Below, piece by piece: positions 24,001 through 32,441 of a stretch of DNA of 64,000 bases (position 1 is the stretch's first letter; the number at the start of each line of letters is the position of its first letter). The notes beneath the pieces were generated by a model. The model made no database searches, was not told the origin of the DNA, and saw only the letters and a program-made list of their open reading frames with translations. A program made the translations under genes and the position numbers. Origin of the DNA: Bolinopsis microptera. Taxonomy: Eukaryota > Ctenophora > Tentaculata > Lobata > Bolinopsidae. The stretch is from the NCBI RefSeq assembly GCF_026151205.1, contig NC_087077.1, positions 12,312,983 to 12,376,982 of the forward strand. The letters run 5' to 3'.

Positions 24001-27000
24001 AGAACGAAAGCACTATTAATACAATCACAGGCTGCTGACTTAAAAGAGACTTGGACTCCAAACAATTTTAAGTTACAGTAATTTAATCTAATTGCAGCGG
24101 CACATAACATAATTTAAACTATTGCTATCATTATTGTACTACAGACTGAAAATATCTCAGATCTATTTTGGGCGTTTTTAACAACTTATAGTTGTAATTC
24201 TTAAATATTAGATATCCTAATTTATAACTTTTTAATCAGAGTGAATTAATAATTGATATTTGATAATTTATATATTTGATAGTTTAGTCTGATATTGATA
24301 TTAATATTGATTATATTGATATTGTTATTATTGAATGAAGCTAACTCCAGACATAAATAATACTACTTCTATTAACAAAGGGACTTGGAGTATAAACGAC
24401 CAATTTTGCATAATTGTCTTTCCAACCAAGAATTCAGGAGGCAAGGGTGGGTGCGTAAACTTTATGGTCTGCACTCTCAGATCCTGTATCACCCTGGATT
24501 CATTTCGACGTATTTTTGGTAAAAGTATACATATACTTTCTGGTCACTCTCTTGCTACTCCAAGTCCCCTAAGATATATGGTCTAAAGTTTGCACTAGTT
24601 TAAATATATAAAATATGTTTTTGTCTGCTTTAACTGATACTAAATAAAATTGTTGTTTTCTTGAAATTGTTGTTTTCTTGTAAAGCTCTTCCTTGAAAGT
24701 GCTGGTTTACATTGTAATGCAGGTAATGCCGAAGTAAAATAACAAAGGTGGTCGACTCATTCGATGGCCTTGTTGCGTCGCAACGAATCCTCATAAGATA
24801 AGATAAGATAAGATAAGATAATGAGGCAGGCGGTGATGATTTTTCAAAAAAGTTCAAATTGTATGTGGTTCATTCTGTAGATCCTGTTTTAACTTAAATT
24901 AGGTATATTCGGGCACGAAGTGAGATGTCCAGGACTGTTGTACTTGGATCATACAAGATCCAGATAACCTTGTGACGCATTGAGGCCCTTGAGGCACCAC
25001 TTTGAGGCCCCTGAGGCACCACTTTGAGGCACTGAGGCCCACGGAAAACCATGCACGATAAAAAACACTTGAGCTTAAAAAGGAAAAATGCGTTTTGTAA
25101 TTTACCCTGGTCACAATCAGTTAGGGAACTTGCAGTCCATCCACGCCTTGCTGTTATTTGCGTAGTGCCCACCAGAAAGCACTCTCGGTCAGCCCAATTC
25201 TCGGGACTCACGGCTACTCCTTGACAGCGTGGAGTATCATCACACCATTCCTGACAACTCTCAAAACTCATGAACCGTCTCTGTTTTAATTTCTGGGAGT
25301 CCGGAAACATACCAACATTCTGCTCGTAGCTTGTATAACAGCCTGAAACATATTATAGATACGTTTGCGTACCGTGTCTATATATTATATGATCGCAGTT
25401 TATAATTTAAAATTCAGTAAGAAAACGTAAAAGAAAAAGTCAAAGAATCAGAATAGCATTAGTCCGATTTTGGTTTACATTTTGGTGACATTAAAAAGTT
25501 TGATCAAGTCAACGCGAAGTCATGGACAGAAGTTGAGAAAATGCTTAATGTTAGGTGATTTCCATTCAAATTAATTGAATCATATCGATATAAACTAGGT
25601 CGTACCGACAGAAATGGTCAAGTCGAAAAAGGGTGAAATAGAAACTGAACACTGAACAGTGTACTGAAGAACTTAGTGGTACAGAGTCACAAACTCTGGT
25701 TCAGATGTCATTGAAATTCCTGAGTAATGCATTGCAGCTTAATCTGTAATGCTCAGACGGGGTAGACTAAATTTGTCGTTCTTAAGGGGGCCGGGGGGGG
25801 GGGGGGGGGTCTTCATCATATCTATCAGCTGTTTTTGGTCCCATGGAAAAATATTGTTCTTAGCCGAAATTATTGCCGGTCAAAGGTCAGCGCTTATGTG
25901 TAATTGTATTGCGCGAGCGATTTTCAATCGCGCGCCCTGAAAATCGATGTCTAAAAATCTATCTTCTCCTACATTTTTTGAGCAATCACCCTGAAACTTT
26001 CAGGATATGCTCTAAGGACCATTTAGAAGAGATTGTCGGGCCAGAATTTTGAGATAGGCCTTAGAACATTTTTTATTCAATTTTAAAAATGTTGGACCTC
26101 GTTTTTTGACGATTTTTTCAGGTCCAAGATTTTCAAAATCGAATAAAAAATGTTCTAAGGCCTATCTCAAAATTCTGGCCTGACATTCTCTTCTAAATGG
26201 TCCTTAGAACATATCCTGAAAATTTCAGGGTGATTGCTCAAAAAATGTAGGAGAAGATAGATTTTTAGACTCGATTTTCAGGGCGCGCTATTGAAAATCG
26301 CTCGCGCAATACAATTACACATAAGCGCTGACCTTTGACCGGCAATAATTTCGGCTAAGAACAATTTTTTTTAAAGAGAGGCTGGGCCAAGATAGCCCAC
26401 GAGAGGATAGCATTGAGATGCTCTGCCTACCTCTGGCGTGTGGCAACCTTGGGGAAGGACAATATTTTTCCATGGGACCAAAAACAGCTGATAGATATCA
26501 CTCCCCTCTATCAGAAACAACTATAAAATCAAATTCGAGAGAATTTTGATGAAGACCCCCCCGGCCCCCTTAAGGTAAATGGAATGGAAAATGATCTCAA
26601 AAATTCGAAAAATGTGACTAAAATTGTGGTAACCAAATTTATTGTGAACCAAATTTATTGGCCCTAAGGTATATCATAATTACACTGGCATGTAATACTA
26701 AATAAACATATTAGGGAAGGGAGCGCTCATAACGATCTGTTTGGACCGTATGTAGAGAGTTCATACTTTCATGCGACAATGTGATGCATGTTTTCAAATA
26801 TGCGGGTGTGGTGCGGAGTTAATAAGGGTTAATTTCTATTGATTATTGTTTAAGTTACTATTGTTTAAGATACTATTGGATATGTAAGGGCGCTCTGAAT
26901 AGAATTGCTCACCTAATGTGGGTTTTGACTCAGCGGTAAATACTCCTAACTGTGGCAGTGATATATCCCGGCCTACATAGGCTATTTAAGGGTCCATATT

Positions 27001-30000
27001 GTGTGTAAAGTCTAATATTTATATAATGTCTTTGTCCAATGTTCATGATGAATCGTCAAATCTAACTTTATATCAATTTGTCTGAACACAATTCTGTGAC
27101 AATATCGATAGTTCTGGGTCTTAATAATATTTCTCAAATTTATGCCTACAGTTCAATATAATGTTGCAATGATAAATGTTTACCATCATTAATGCAACTA
27201 AGGAAGACGTCTTCAGAGTGCCCACAGTTGTGAGAAGTTGTGTAGCTGCAACTCTCCCAGCTTCTATCTTCACATCTCACATCATCCAGTGTGATATCGT
27301 ATCGCGATCGGTAGCCTACCTCTCCACCAGACTGCCATTCTGATGAACTAGCATAGCCCATTGTTCTGCAAATAGCATCGGCTGTGATGTCATCAAATTC
27401 GTTGTCACAGACGGTTCCCCCCTTGTAGAGCAACAGCCCAAGTTCTCCGGGTGAAACGTCACCATACTGTCTGACCAGTTGGAACAAGATGATTTGTTCC
27501 GTGGGCTCCACTATTGTCTCTGTTGTTACAGATGGTGACGCGGAAGTGGATTCTTCTGATGTGGTCATGTTTTCTGCATCTGTTGTCATTAGTTGACCTT
27601 CCGTTGTACCTGTAGTTTCATCTTTGGGCGGTGTTGTTGGTTCAGTCGTTTGTTCTGCTGCAAACGTATGATGTAAGGATTTAAAGACCCCTTATAGTTG
27701 ATTTAAAAATACATGTTATGTTGTCTTCGAAATATGTTTAATCTGATGTAGTTTGTATATCTACCTGGACATTCTACTTCATCAGACCCATCACTACAAT
27801 CATCTTTGCCGTCACAAACCCAGCTCCTGTAGATACACCTGTCTGGACACCGGAACTCGTCCTCGATACACTCCGGTACTGCTGTCACCCCTGCAGATTT
27901 CGTCGATTTCAGGTGCCGACAGGACCATAAAAATTAAAAGCAAACATACATTTTTTCCCTTAAAATCGTGCGCTTTCTGCGCAAACAATTGGCTTCAACA
28001 AAAAAAATCAAACATGGCTTCAAATCCAAATTTGAACAAGAGATTTTTCACTTCCTCTCGATAAACTCAATTTACAACCCAAAATAAAGTCTCAAAGGGG
28101 GAAATTTCTCAGGCACCCCTGCAGATTTCGTCGATTTCAGGTGCCGACAGGACCATAAAAATTAAAAGCAAACTTAAATTTTTCCCCTAAAATCGAGCGC
28201 TTTCTGCGCAAAAAATTGACCTCAGCAGAAAAAAATTAAACATGGCTTCAAATCCAAATTTGAACCAGAAATTGTTCACTTCCTCTTGATAAACTCAATT
28301 TTCAACCCAAAATAAAGTCTCAAAGGGGGAAATTACTCAGGTCAGGATTGTAGGCAATGATTATGCCAAACCATTCATTTTTGTAAATTCATTAAACTTT
28401 CAATTTAGCCTAAAACACCCTATTTCGCAAAATTGTACCGGGGGCTGCGCCTCCCAAGCCCCCGCCAATGGGGTCCGCCCCTGGACCCCGCTTGAGGCTG
28501 CGCCCCCAGACCCCTGCCACAGTATGCAGCTTCGCTCGCCGACAGCCCCCCCCCCCCCAAAGAAAAATCCTGGCTACGTGCCTGAGCAAAATATATGTTT
28601 AGGGCTTTTCAGATGATTTGGCTCCTCGACAGATACCGACGTACGCGCCACCCGACTACCATGAGCCTCTTAACGGTCAATATGTAGTTTAGGTTTACCT
28701 GGCCCGTAGGATACAAATGTGCCCGAGGAGAAAAAAAGCAAACCTAAGAGGATTTCTCGGGAACTTAAAAGTTCACCTCAAAACGAAATCTGCACCTATG
28801 ACTTAACTGCTGTAGTCGACTCACTTTGTTCGAGTGTCAGTGTTGTCGGTGTTGGTGTTGGTGTCAATGTCGGTTTCGGTTTCGGTTTTGGTGTCGTTGA
28901 ATCTGTGGAAAGATAGACATTAGAACCACAATTACACTGGGTGATATTCAAATGCAAGTTAAGATCAGTTTCTGAAGCTATTAACACATAAGCTATTTAA
29001 GGGTCCATATTGTGTGTAAATTCTAATAATTATATATAATGTCTTTTTCCATGATGAATCTTCAAATCTAACTTTATATCAATTTGTGACAATATCGATA
29101 GTTCTTGGTTTTAATAATATTTCCTAAATTTATGCCTACAGTATAATATAATGTTGCAATAACAAATGTTTACCATCATTAATGCAACTAAGGAAGACGT
29201 CTTCAATGTGCCCACAGTTGTGAGAAGTTGTGTAGCTGCAACTCTCCCAGCTTCTATCTTCACATCTCACATCATCCAGTGTGATATCGTATCGTGATCG
29301 GTAGCCTACCTCTACCTCAGACCGCCATCCTGATGAACTAGCATATCCCATTGTTCTGCAAATAGTATCGGCTGTGCCGTCATCAAAATGGTCGTCACAC
29401 ACTGTTCCCCCCTTGTAGAGCAAGAGCCCAAGTTCTCCGGGTGAAACGTCACCATACTGTCTGACCAGTTGGAACAAGATGATTTGTTCCGTGGGCTCCA
29501 CTATTGTCTCTGTTGTTACAGACGGTGACGCGGAAGTGGATTCTGGTGATGTGATCATGATTTCTGCTGTTGTCATTTGTTGACCCTCCGTTGTACCTGT
29601 AGTCTCATCTTTGGGCGGTATTGTTGGTTCAGTCGTTTGTTCCACTGCAAACGTATGATGTAAGGATTTAAAGACCCCTTATAGTTGATTTAAAAATACA
29701 TGTTGTCTTCGAAATATGTTTAATCTGATGTAGTTTGGCTTGTTTTATTTTATTATTTTGTTGCGAGTTGTATATCTACCTGGACATTCTACTTCATCGG
29801 ACCCATCACTACAATCATCTTTGCCGTCACAAACCCAGCTTCTGTAGATACACCTGTCTGGACACCGGAACTCGTCCTCGATACACTCCGGTACTGCTGT
29901 AGTCCACTCACTTCGTTCGGGTGTCGGTGTTGGTGTCGGTGTTGTCGGTGTCGTTGGACCTGTGGAAAGATAGACATTAGAACCACAATTACACTGGGTA

Positions 30001-32099
30001 ATATTTAAATGCAAGTTAAGTTTCTGAATCTCTGCTTAGATCTGTTTGTATAACATCAGAGTTGTAGAGTGTGAATTATTGATTAATATGGGCATAATTT
30101 TAATTCTAATTTACCGTTGCAGCCTAACTCATCTACACCATTCAGACAATCTTCCTCTCCGTCACATCTCCAGTGGGAGGCAATACAGCGCTCGGGACAT
30201 CTAAATTGACCAGGGCCACACAAACCTGAAATTAAGCGACGTGTCACATCGTCATAATATGGACATTAGATACGCCAAAGGGTGTGAGCAACGCAGAATG
30301 CAGATACACTCACCGCCAACAGTATCACGTGATATACTTTAAAACTCGTGCGTGTTTCTGCATGCACGATGGAAATGACCAATATTATTATATAATGATA
30401 CGGCACCCCAACGTATCTGAGACTACTGTTATAACTTATTACAGTTATATTTCTTAAATTAGTCACTTATAACCTCTCAACTTACTTGAACTGTCAGGTC
30501 TTAGCAAGAGAGTCATGGAAATTTGTTCTCTGAATCTCGAAGAGAAGCATCGTATATATGTGTTGTTATGGGCTTCTGTGAATTCATAGATTAAGACAGT
30601 TATGGACGTTTTTACTGTTCCATTCTCTAATCGGTAGGAGGATCTTGTGAAGTCGGCCTCTTGCCAGTATGATGGTGAATCACCGATATCATCACCATCA
30701 ATTAACATTTGGAATGTGTCGTCTGCAGAGGGTGCAGCAATAGAGCAAGTTATGGAGGAGGCTCCCCCCACTACTGCAGACTGGAGACTGGGGCCCCGGA
30801 TATGTAACCGAGTTGGTGGTTGCTCGGTTAGTGCTGAAATGATATTTTATTATTTTATATTAATTTCTTTTAAGTATGTATGTTCAACTACAATGAATTT
30901 GTTTTGAATTCCCACAGTAGCAAAACTATTTCAGCCAAACATTAATTAGATTTGAAGCTAAATTAATCCAAAGACCGGATTTAAGTTTAAATTGGCTCTT
31001 GAAAGCTCAATCTTTCTATCAGACCTATTTTGATTTTTTCCGGGGAGACGTTATTTCACAATCATACGTCATTTTCAACAATAAGCGCGTTAACAGAGGA
31101 TACGAGTCACCTAATTTATAATTCAAAAGTTTCTGTTTTTATTTTTTGTATGTTCGTTGTAGGAAAGATATTGGAGCGACATTTTGATCTGTTTTAATTT
31201 TACTAAGTAGTGTTATTATGTAGTGTTCAGTGCGAGTTACAATTTAATTAGCTGTATCTTCGGTTGTGATGGACATTATTTGATGCGATAAAAACTGACT
31301 ATCAAAGAATAGCGAATGCTCTTATATCAGCTTCCTTCCTGTGACCACAGGCTTTCTAGTCTACCTCATAATTTGAAAGTTTCTTTTTGATTGTCTGTCT
31401 GTCTGACCGGCCACGTGCAAATAGGAAGTTGCATATTATGCATAGTAACGAGAGTGGAACGCCCACGTACGTCGTGCACGTGCAATTATTGTTAAAAGTG
31501 TTAGAAAGATATTATGATAGGGTTTGTTGTCATTTCACGTTGTGTGGAGTATTGTATTTTATATTTAAATCGGCTGTATCGGTAATGATGCGATAGATAT
31601 ATTTTGTTGATGCAATAAAAACTGACCATCAAAGAATACTATTAAAGCTTCTTCCCCGTAACCTAAACAACGTGCTATCTAGTATTATATAATATTTCGG
31701 TTTTTACTACCAACCCCTCCCCCCTATTTCCACCCCTGCCCCCTATTTCCACCCTCTCTCCCCCTATTTCCAACCTGCCCCCTATTTCCACCCTGCCCCC
31801 TATTTCCACCCCTGCCCCCTATTTCCACCCCTGCCCCCTATTTCCACCCTGCCCCCTATTAGTATTTCCACCCCTGCCCCCTATTTCCACTCCTGCCCCC
31901 TATTTCCACCCTCTCCCCCCTATTAGTATTTCCACCCCTGCCCCCTATTTCCACCCTCTCCCCCCTATTAGTATTTCCACCCCTGCCCCCTATTTCCACT
32001 CCTGCCCCCTATTTCCACCCCCTCTCCCAGACCCCGTTTGAACTAACCTGGTCGGAACAGCACGGCTGAACACACAAATATCACAAACGAAAGATTCAT
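14578..32099 (-). CDS. Large secreted mosaic protein: Ig, LDLa x3, SRCR x10, PAN-like x2 (23 exons)
   Basis: Reconstructed minus-strand exons: 32048-32099, 30486-30833, 30115-30225, 29780-29959, 29174-29644, 28825-28902, 27765-27890, 27184-27657, 25106-25342, 21832-22179, 21036-21383, 20120-20636, 19842-19969, 19320-19670, 18481-18921, 17628-17963, 16981-17313, 16640-16762, 16144-16279, 15789-15931, 15196-15594, 14983-15061, 14578-14794. Every junction is GT..AG and phases agree throughout (mostly 1-1), giving 5,976 nt, about 1,991 residues. Domain order: signal peptide, Ig, LDLa, LDLa, SRCR, LDLa, SRCR, PAN-like, three SRCR (the third with a second PAN-like), SRCR, unknown domain, four SRCR (one split over three exons), unknown C-terminus. 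No C-terminal hydrophobic segment, so probably secreted. SRCR/LDLa mosaics act in pathogen or self recognition and adhesion (family knowledge); the exact role here is not known. An ATTAAA at 14541-14546 (minus) could be the poly(A) signal. Confidence 0.85.
15196..15594 (-). CDS. SRCR gene exon 21: divergent SRCR-like domain 10
   Basis: Begins like an SRCR ([15 protein letters not shown]), then diverges: no HNCGHSEDV block, a Cys-rich CDARTRQC segment and an Asn/Ser run instead. Read-through gives a stop at 15188; the in-phase donor GTAAATA at 15190-15195 leads to exons 22-23. Confidence 0.7.
15789..16762 (-). CDS. SRCR gene exons 18-20: SRCR domain 9 split by two introns
   Basis: Exons 16640-16762 ([10 protein letters not shown] start), 16144-16279 ([16 protein letters not shown]) and 15789-15931 ([21 protein letters not shown]) join at phases 1, 2 and 1 to give one SRCR domain. 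It is the only one in the protein that is not encoded by one exon. Confidence 0.82.
16981..17313 (-). CDS. SRCR gene exon 17: SRCR domain 8
   Basis: Landmarks [38 protein letters not shown]. Phase 1-1. Confidence 0.88.
17628..17963 (-). CDS. SRCR gene exon 16: SRCR domain 7
   Basis: Landmarks [39 protein letters not shown] 12-bp GACCTAATTAGT tandem repeat sits at 17977-18027 immediately 5' of its acceptor. Confidence 0.9.
18120..18445. repeat. Dispersed intronic repeat (copy 1)
   Basis: From AACTAGAAAGCCCGTGATCAC to the CCCCAGG block. Related sequence recurs at about 18950-19170 and, inverted, around 31180-31400 and 31420-31690 (GATGCGATAAAAACTGAC, GCACGTGGGC and TTGCACGTGC landmarks). All copies lie in introns of the SRCR gene. 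Confidence 0.65.
18481..18921 (-). CDS. SRCR gene exon 15: unrecognised 147-residue extracellular domain
   Basis: A single phase 1-1 exon, so one shuffled module. Alternating hydrophobic strands ([40 protein letters not shown]) with few cysteines suggest a beta-sandwich or lectin-like fold. I cannot assign it to a named family. Confidence 0.7.
18950..19170. repeat. Dispersed intronic repeat (copy 2)
   Basis: Same family as 18120-18445 (CTAGAAAACCCGTGGTCACAGG start; GCACGTGCGTGTAACAACCC core). Confidence 0.6.
19320..19670 (-). CDS. SRCR gene exon 14: SRCR domain 6
   Basis: A Pro/Glu linker, then [37 protein letters not shown]. Phase 1-1. Confidence 0.9.
19842..19969 (-). CDS. SRCR gene exon 13: rest of the second PAN-like domain
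   Basis: Forty-two codons ([20 protein letters not shown], then CFESEPG) aligning with the second half of exon 9. Phase 2 in, 1 out. Confidence 0.8.
20120..20636 (-). CDS. SRCR gene exon 12: SRCR domain 5, Pro/Thr linker, start of second PAN-like domain
   Basis: SRCR landmarks [38 protein letters not shown], then a Pro/Thr linker and a new cysteine module ([17 protein letters not shown]) that is completed in exon 13. Phase 1 in, 2 out. Confidence 0.88.
21036..21383 (-). CDS. SRCR gene exon 11: SRCR domain 4
   Basis: Acceptor GATACAG is chosen because it restores phase 1; the farther upstream AG gives an immediate stop. SRCR landmarks [36 protein letters not shown]. An ATATGTTA(C/A)-type minisatellite (21420-21490) lies in the intron just upstream. 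Confidence 0.88.
21832..22179 (-). CDS. SRCR gene exon 10: acidic linker and SRCR domain 3
   Basis: Starts with a run of Glu codons from a TCC/CTC repeat (22140-22172), then SRCR landmarks [36 protein letters not shown]. Phase 1-1. Confidence 0.9.
22448..22880. mobile_element. TTAA-flanked foldback MITE, copy 1 (433 bp)
   Basis: TTAA at 22444-22447 and 22881-22884. Ends GGGGGCCGGG and CCCGGCCCCC. The arms contain GACCTTTGACC/GGTCAAAGGTC and ACGCAATACAATTA inverted across a centre near 22650. TTAA target preference points to a piggyBac-type transposase acting in trans (inference). It lies in SRCR gene intron 9. Confidence 0.82.
23277..23465 (+). repeat. Dispersed repeat with a short ORF start (copy 1)
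   Basis: Matches 25578-25762. Contains ATGGTAAAGTCAAAAAAGGG opening a 38-codon charged frame; in copy 2 that frame is broken early. Possibly the 5' end of a LINE ORF1. Confidence 0.65.
23581..23650 (+). repeat. 10-bp minisatellite (TTTTGCTAAA)
   Basis: About six near-perfect copies of ATTTTGCTAA immediately 5' of the tRNA-like SINE head. Confidence 0.85.
23665..23905 (+). mobile_element. tRNA-derived SINE
   Basis: The 75-bp head carries a pol III A box (TAGCGTAGTTGG, 23672-23683) and B box (GTTCGAATCC, 23717-23726) at tRNA spacing, with a Thr-like TGT anticodon loop. Several stem pairs fail and the acceptor arm is imperfect. The non-tRNA body continues with GTGGGGTGAGCGTCGTTGAC and GCGAAGCCTCGGGCGAAG. 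I read it as a SINE, not a functional tRNA. Confidence 0.7.
24790..24822 (+). repeat. AAGAT pentanucleotide microsatellite
   Basis: Six copies of ATAAG/AAGAT. Confidence 0.85.
25106..25342 (-). CDS. SRCR gene exon 9: PAN/apple-like cysteine-rich domain
   Basis: Seventy-nine codons with cysteines in [31 protein letters not shown] and TDCDQ. The central CxxxC..CxG(V/I)A(V/I)SP pattern recurs in exons 12-13. It resembles PAN/apple or WSC-like modules; the family call is tentative. Confidence 0.7.
25578..25762 (+). repeat. Dispersed repeat (copy 2)
   Basis: Direct-orientation match to 23277-23465 (CTAGGTCGTACCGACAGAAA landmark), ending just before foldback MITE copy 2. Confidence 0.65.
25786..26569. 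mobile_element. TTAA-flanked foldback MITE, copy 2 (784 bp)
   Basis: TTAA at 25782-25785 and 26570-26573, with the same termini and arms as copy 1 but longer, centred on a second palindrome (about 26050-26170, arms GCCTTAGAACATTTTTTATT). An extra block of about 95 bp (about 26364-26460, GAGAGGCTGGGCCAAGATAG) breaks the right arm and looks like a later insertion. Confidence 0.82.
27184..27657 (-). CDS. SRCR gene exon 8: mucin-like stalk and SRCR domain 2
   Basis: Paralogue of exon 5 (about 90% identical by eye): same stalk, then [36 protein letters not shown]. Phase 1-1. Confidence 0.9.
27765..27890 (-). CDS. SRCR gene exon 7: LDLa half of a transposon-split exon
   Basis: The LDLa repeat ([13 protein letters not shown]) is complete. 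Its only nearby acceptor is CTGCAG at 27891-27896, inside the terminus of the inserted element, giving a 126-nt phase 1-1 exon. Confidence 0.65.
27886..28805. mobile_element. 920-bp transposon insertion with 8-bp target repeat, splitting an LDLa exon
   Basis: ACTGCTGT flanks the insert (27878-27885 and 28806-28813) and occurs once in the uninterrupted paralogous exon near 29893-29900. The ends share an inverted TGCAGATTTCGT-type block (27890-27902 against 28784-28796). An 8-bp duplication is typical of hAT-type elements (family knowledge). Inside, a unit of about 219 bp beginning CACCCCTGCAGATTTCG is tandemly duplicated (27886-28103 and 28106-28340), followed by a GC-rich GGGGGCTGCGCC block (28440-28550). 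No transposase. Confidence 0.85.
28825..28902 (-). CDS. SRCR gene exon 6: stalk half of a transposon-split exon
   Basis: Twenty-six codons of TP/KP-rich stalk after a TTCCACAG acceptor. If spliced at the internal GTGAGT (28819-28824), the phase is 1 and joins exon 7 in frame. Read straight on, the transposon supplies a stop within a few codons. Confidence 0.6.
29174..29644 (-). CDS. SRCR gene exon 5: mucin-like stalk and SRCR domain 1
   Basis: A Thr/Ser/Pro-rich stalk of about 50 residues precedes one SRCR domain with [28 protein letters not shown] and DVFLSC landmarks (six cysteines). Very similar to exon 8. Note HNCGHIEDV against HNCGHSEDV in its paralogue. Confidence 0.9.
29780..29959 (-). 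CDS. SRCR gene exon 4: Thr/Pro stalk and LDLa repeat
   Basis: A low-complexity TPT/TP stalk (GGTGTC-type repeat DNA at about 29918-29958) leads into an LDLa repeat with [13 protein letters not shown]. Phase 1-1. This is the intact version of the duplicated unit whose other copy is broken by a transposon at 27886. Confidence 0.88.
30115..30225 (-). CDS. SRCR gene exon 3: LDL-receptor class A repeat
   Basis: Thirty-seven codons with six cysteines and the calcium box [13 protein letters not shown]. The usual SDE serine is replaced by Val, so calcium binding may be weakened. Confidence 0.85.
30486..30833 (-). CDS. SRCR gene exon 2: immunoglobulin-like domain
   Basis: Phase 1-1 exon of 116 codons. 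It has a B-strand cysteine (SSITCSIA), a SYWQEADF tryptophan segment and an F-strand cysteine (NNTYIRCFS), spaced as in V/I-type Ig folds, plus N-glycosylation sequons. There is one Ig domain only. Confidence 0.8.
31180..31690. repeat. Dispersed intronic repeat, two inverted copies
   Basis: Two tandem inverted copies of the 18.1-kb family, each ending near ..AGTCTACC / ..ATCTAGTATT, in SRCR gene intron 1. Confidence 0.55.
31705..32032 (+). repeat. Pyrimidine-rich minisatellite (CCCCCTATTTCCACCC)
   Basis: About 18 units of 16-19 bp in SRCR gene intron 1, with ATTAGT interruptions. The minus (transcribed-sense) strand is a series of GGGG tracts spaced by TGGAAATA, capable of G-quadruplex formation. 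Confidence 0.9.
32048..32099 (-). CDS. SRCR gene exon 1: signal peptide
   Basis: Seventeen codons from ATG at 32099: [17 protein letters not shown], a compact hydrophobic leader, ending in a phase-1 donor GTTAGT. It lies 0.34 kb downstream of the ApeC-sushi gene's last exon and may be an alternative first exon. Confidence 0.75.
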
Positions 32100-32109
32100 G
32101 ACGTTCAAA

Positions 32110-32440
32110 AAGAATAAATGAGTTTAAAAAATCGTTGGGTAAACTTTACTTAATCAAATTTGTGCACTACCTGAATATGTAACCTTATCAAATTAAAAGC
32201 TAATTCTAGAACCGCGCTCTAATCGAATTTACCTCCAGATCACGAATGGGATAATTATCGTACTTTGCCACTAATCATAATGTTCAGATAAAGTTTTGAT
32301 TTTCGGATGTTCCTCAGAACTTAAGACCAACCATTTCTAATACCAATATTGTTCAATTTTTCAGTTCTAGTTCTTGGTGGGGTATGTTTTAATCCAATAA
32401 AATTTATCAGCAACACAATTATTATGAAAGGTATTTTAAA
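32110..32440. repeat. Upstream segment duplicated at 37105-37935
   Basis: AATCGTTGGGTAAACTTTAC, GTAACCTT.TCAAATTAAAA and CTAATTCTAGAAC.GCGCT (32125-32225) recur at 37110-37205. TAAAATTTATCAGCAAC (32398) recurs at 37890. It lies directly upstream of the SRCR gene ATG, so it may be a duplicated promoter region. Confidence 0.7.
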
Positions 32441-32441
32441 A

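Larger units (their letters stand above)
26980..30014 (-). repeat. Tandem segmental duplication of a stalk-LDLa-SRCR exon pair
   Basis: Exons 4-5 with flanking introns (28985-30014) match exons 6-8 with flanking introns (26980-28965). Intronic markers such as ATTTAAGGGTCCATATTGTG occur in both (26985 and 28997). Without the transposon the units are about 1.05 kb each. A weaker third trace of the marker is near 22232-22260. Confidence 0.85.

Noticed and set aside
25749-25940. Glycine-run ORF
   Set aside because: Caused by the poly-G terminus of the foldback MITE.
28719-28916. Plus-strand ORF ending in a Val/Gly-rich repeat
   Set aside because: Antisense of the Thr/Pro stalk exon and of the transposon end.
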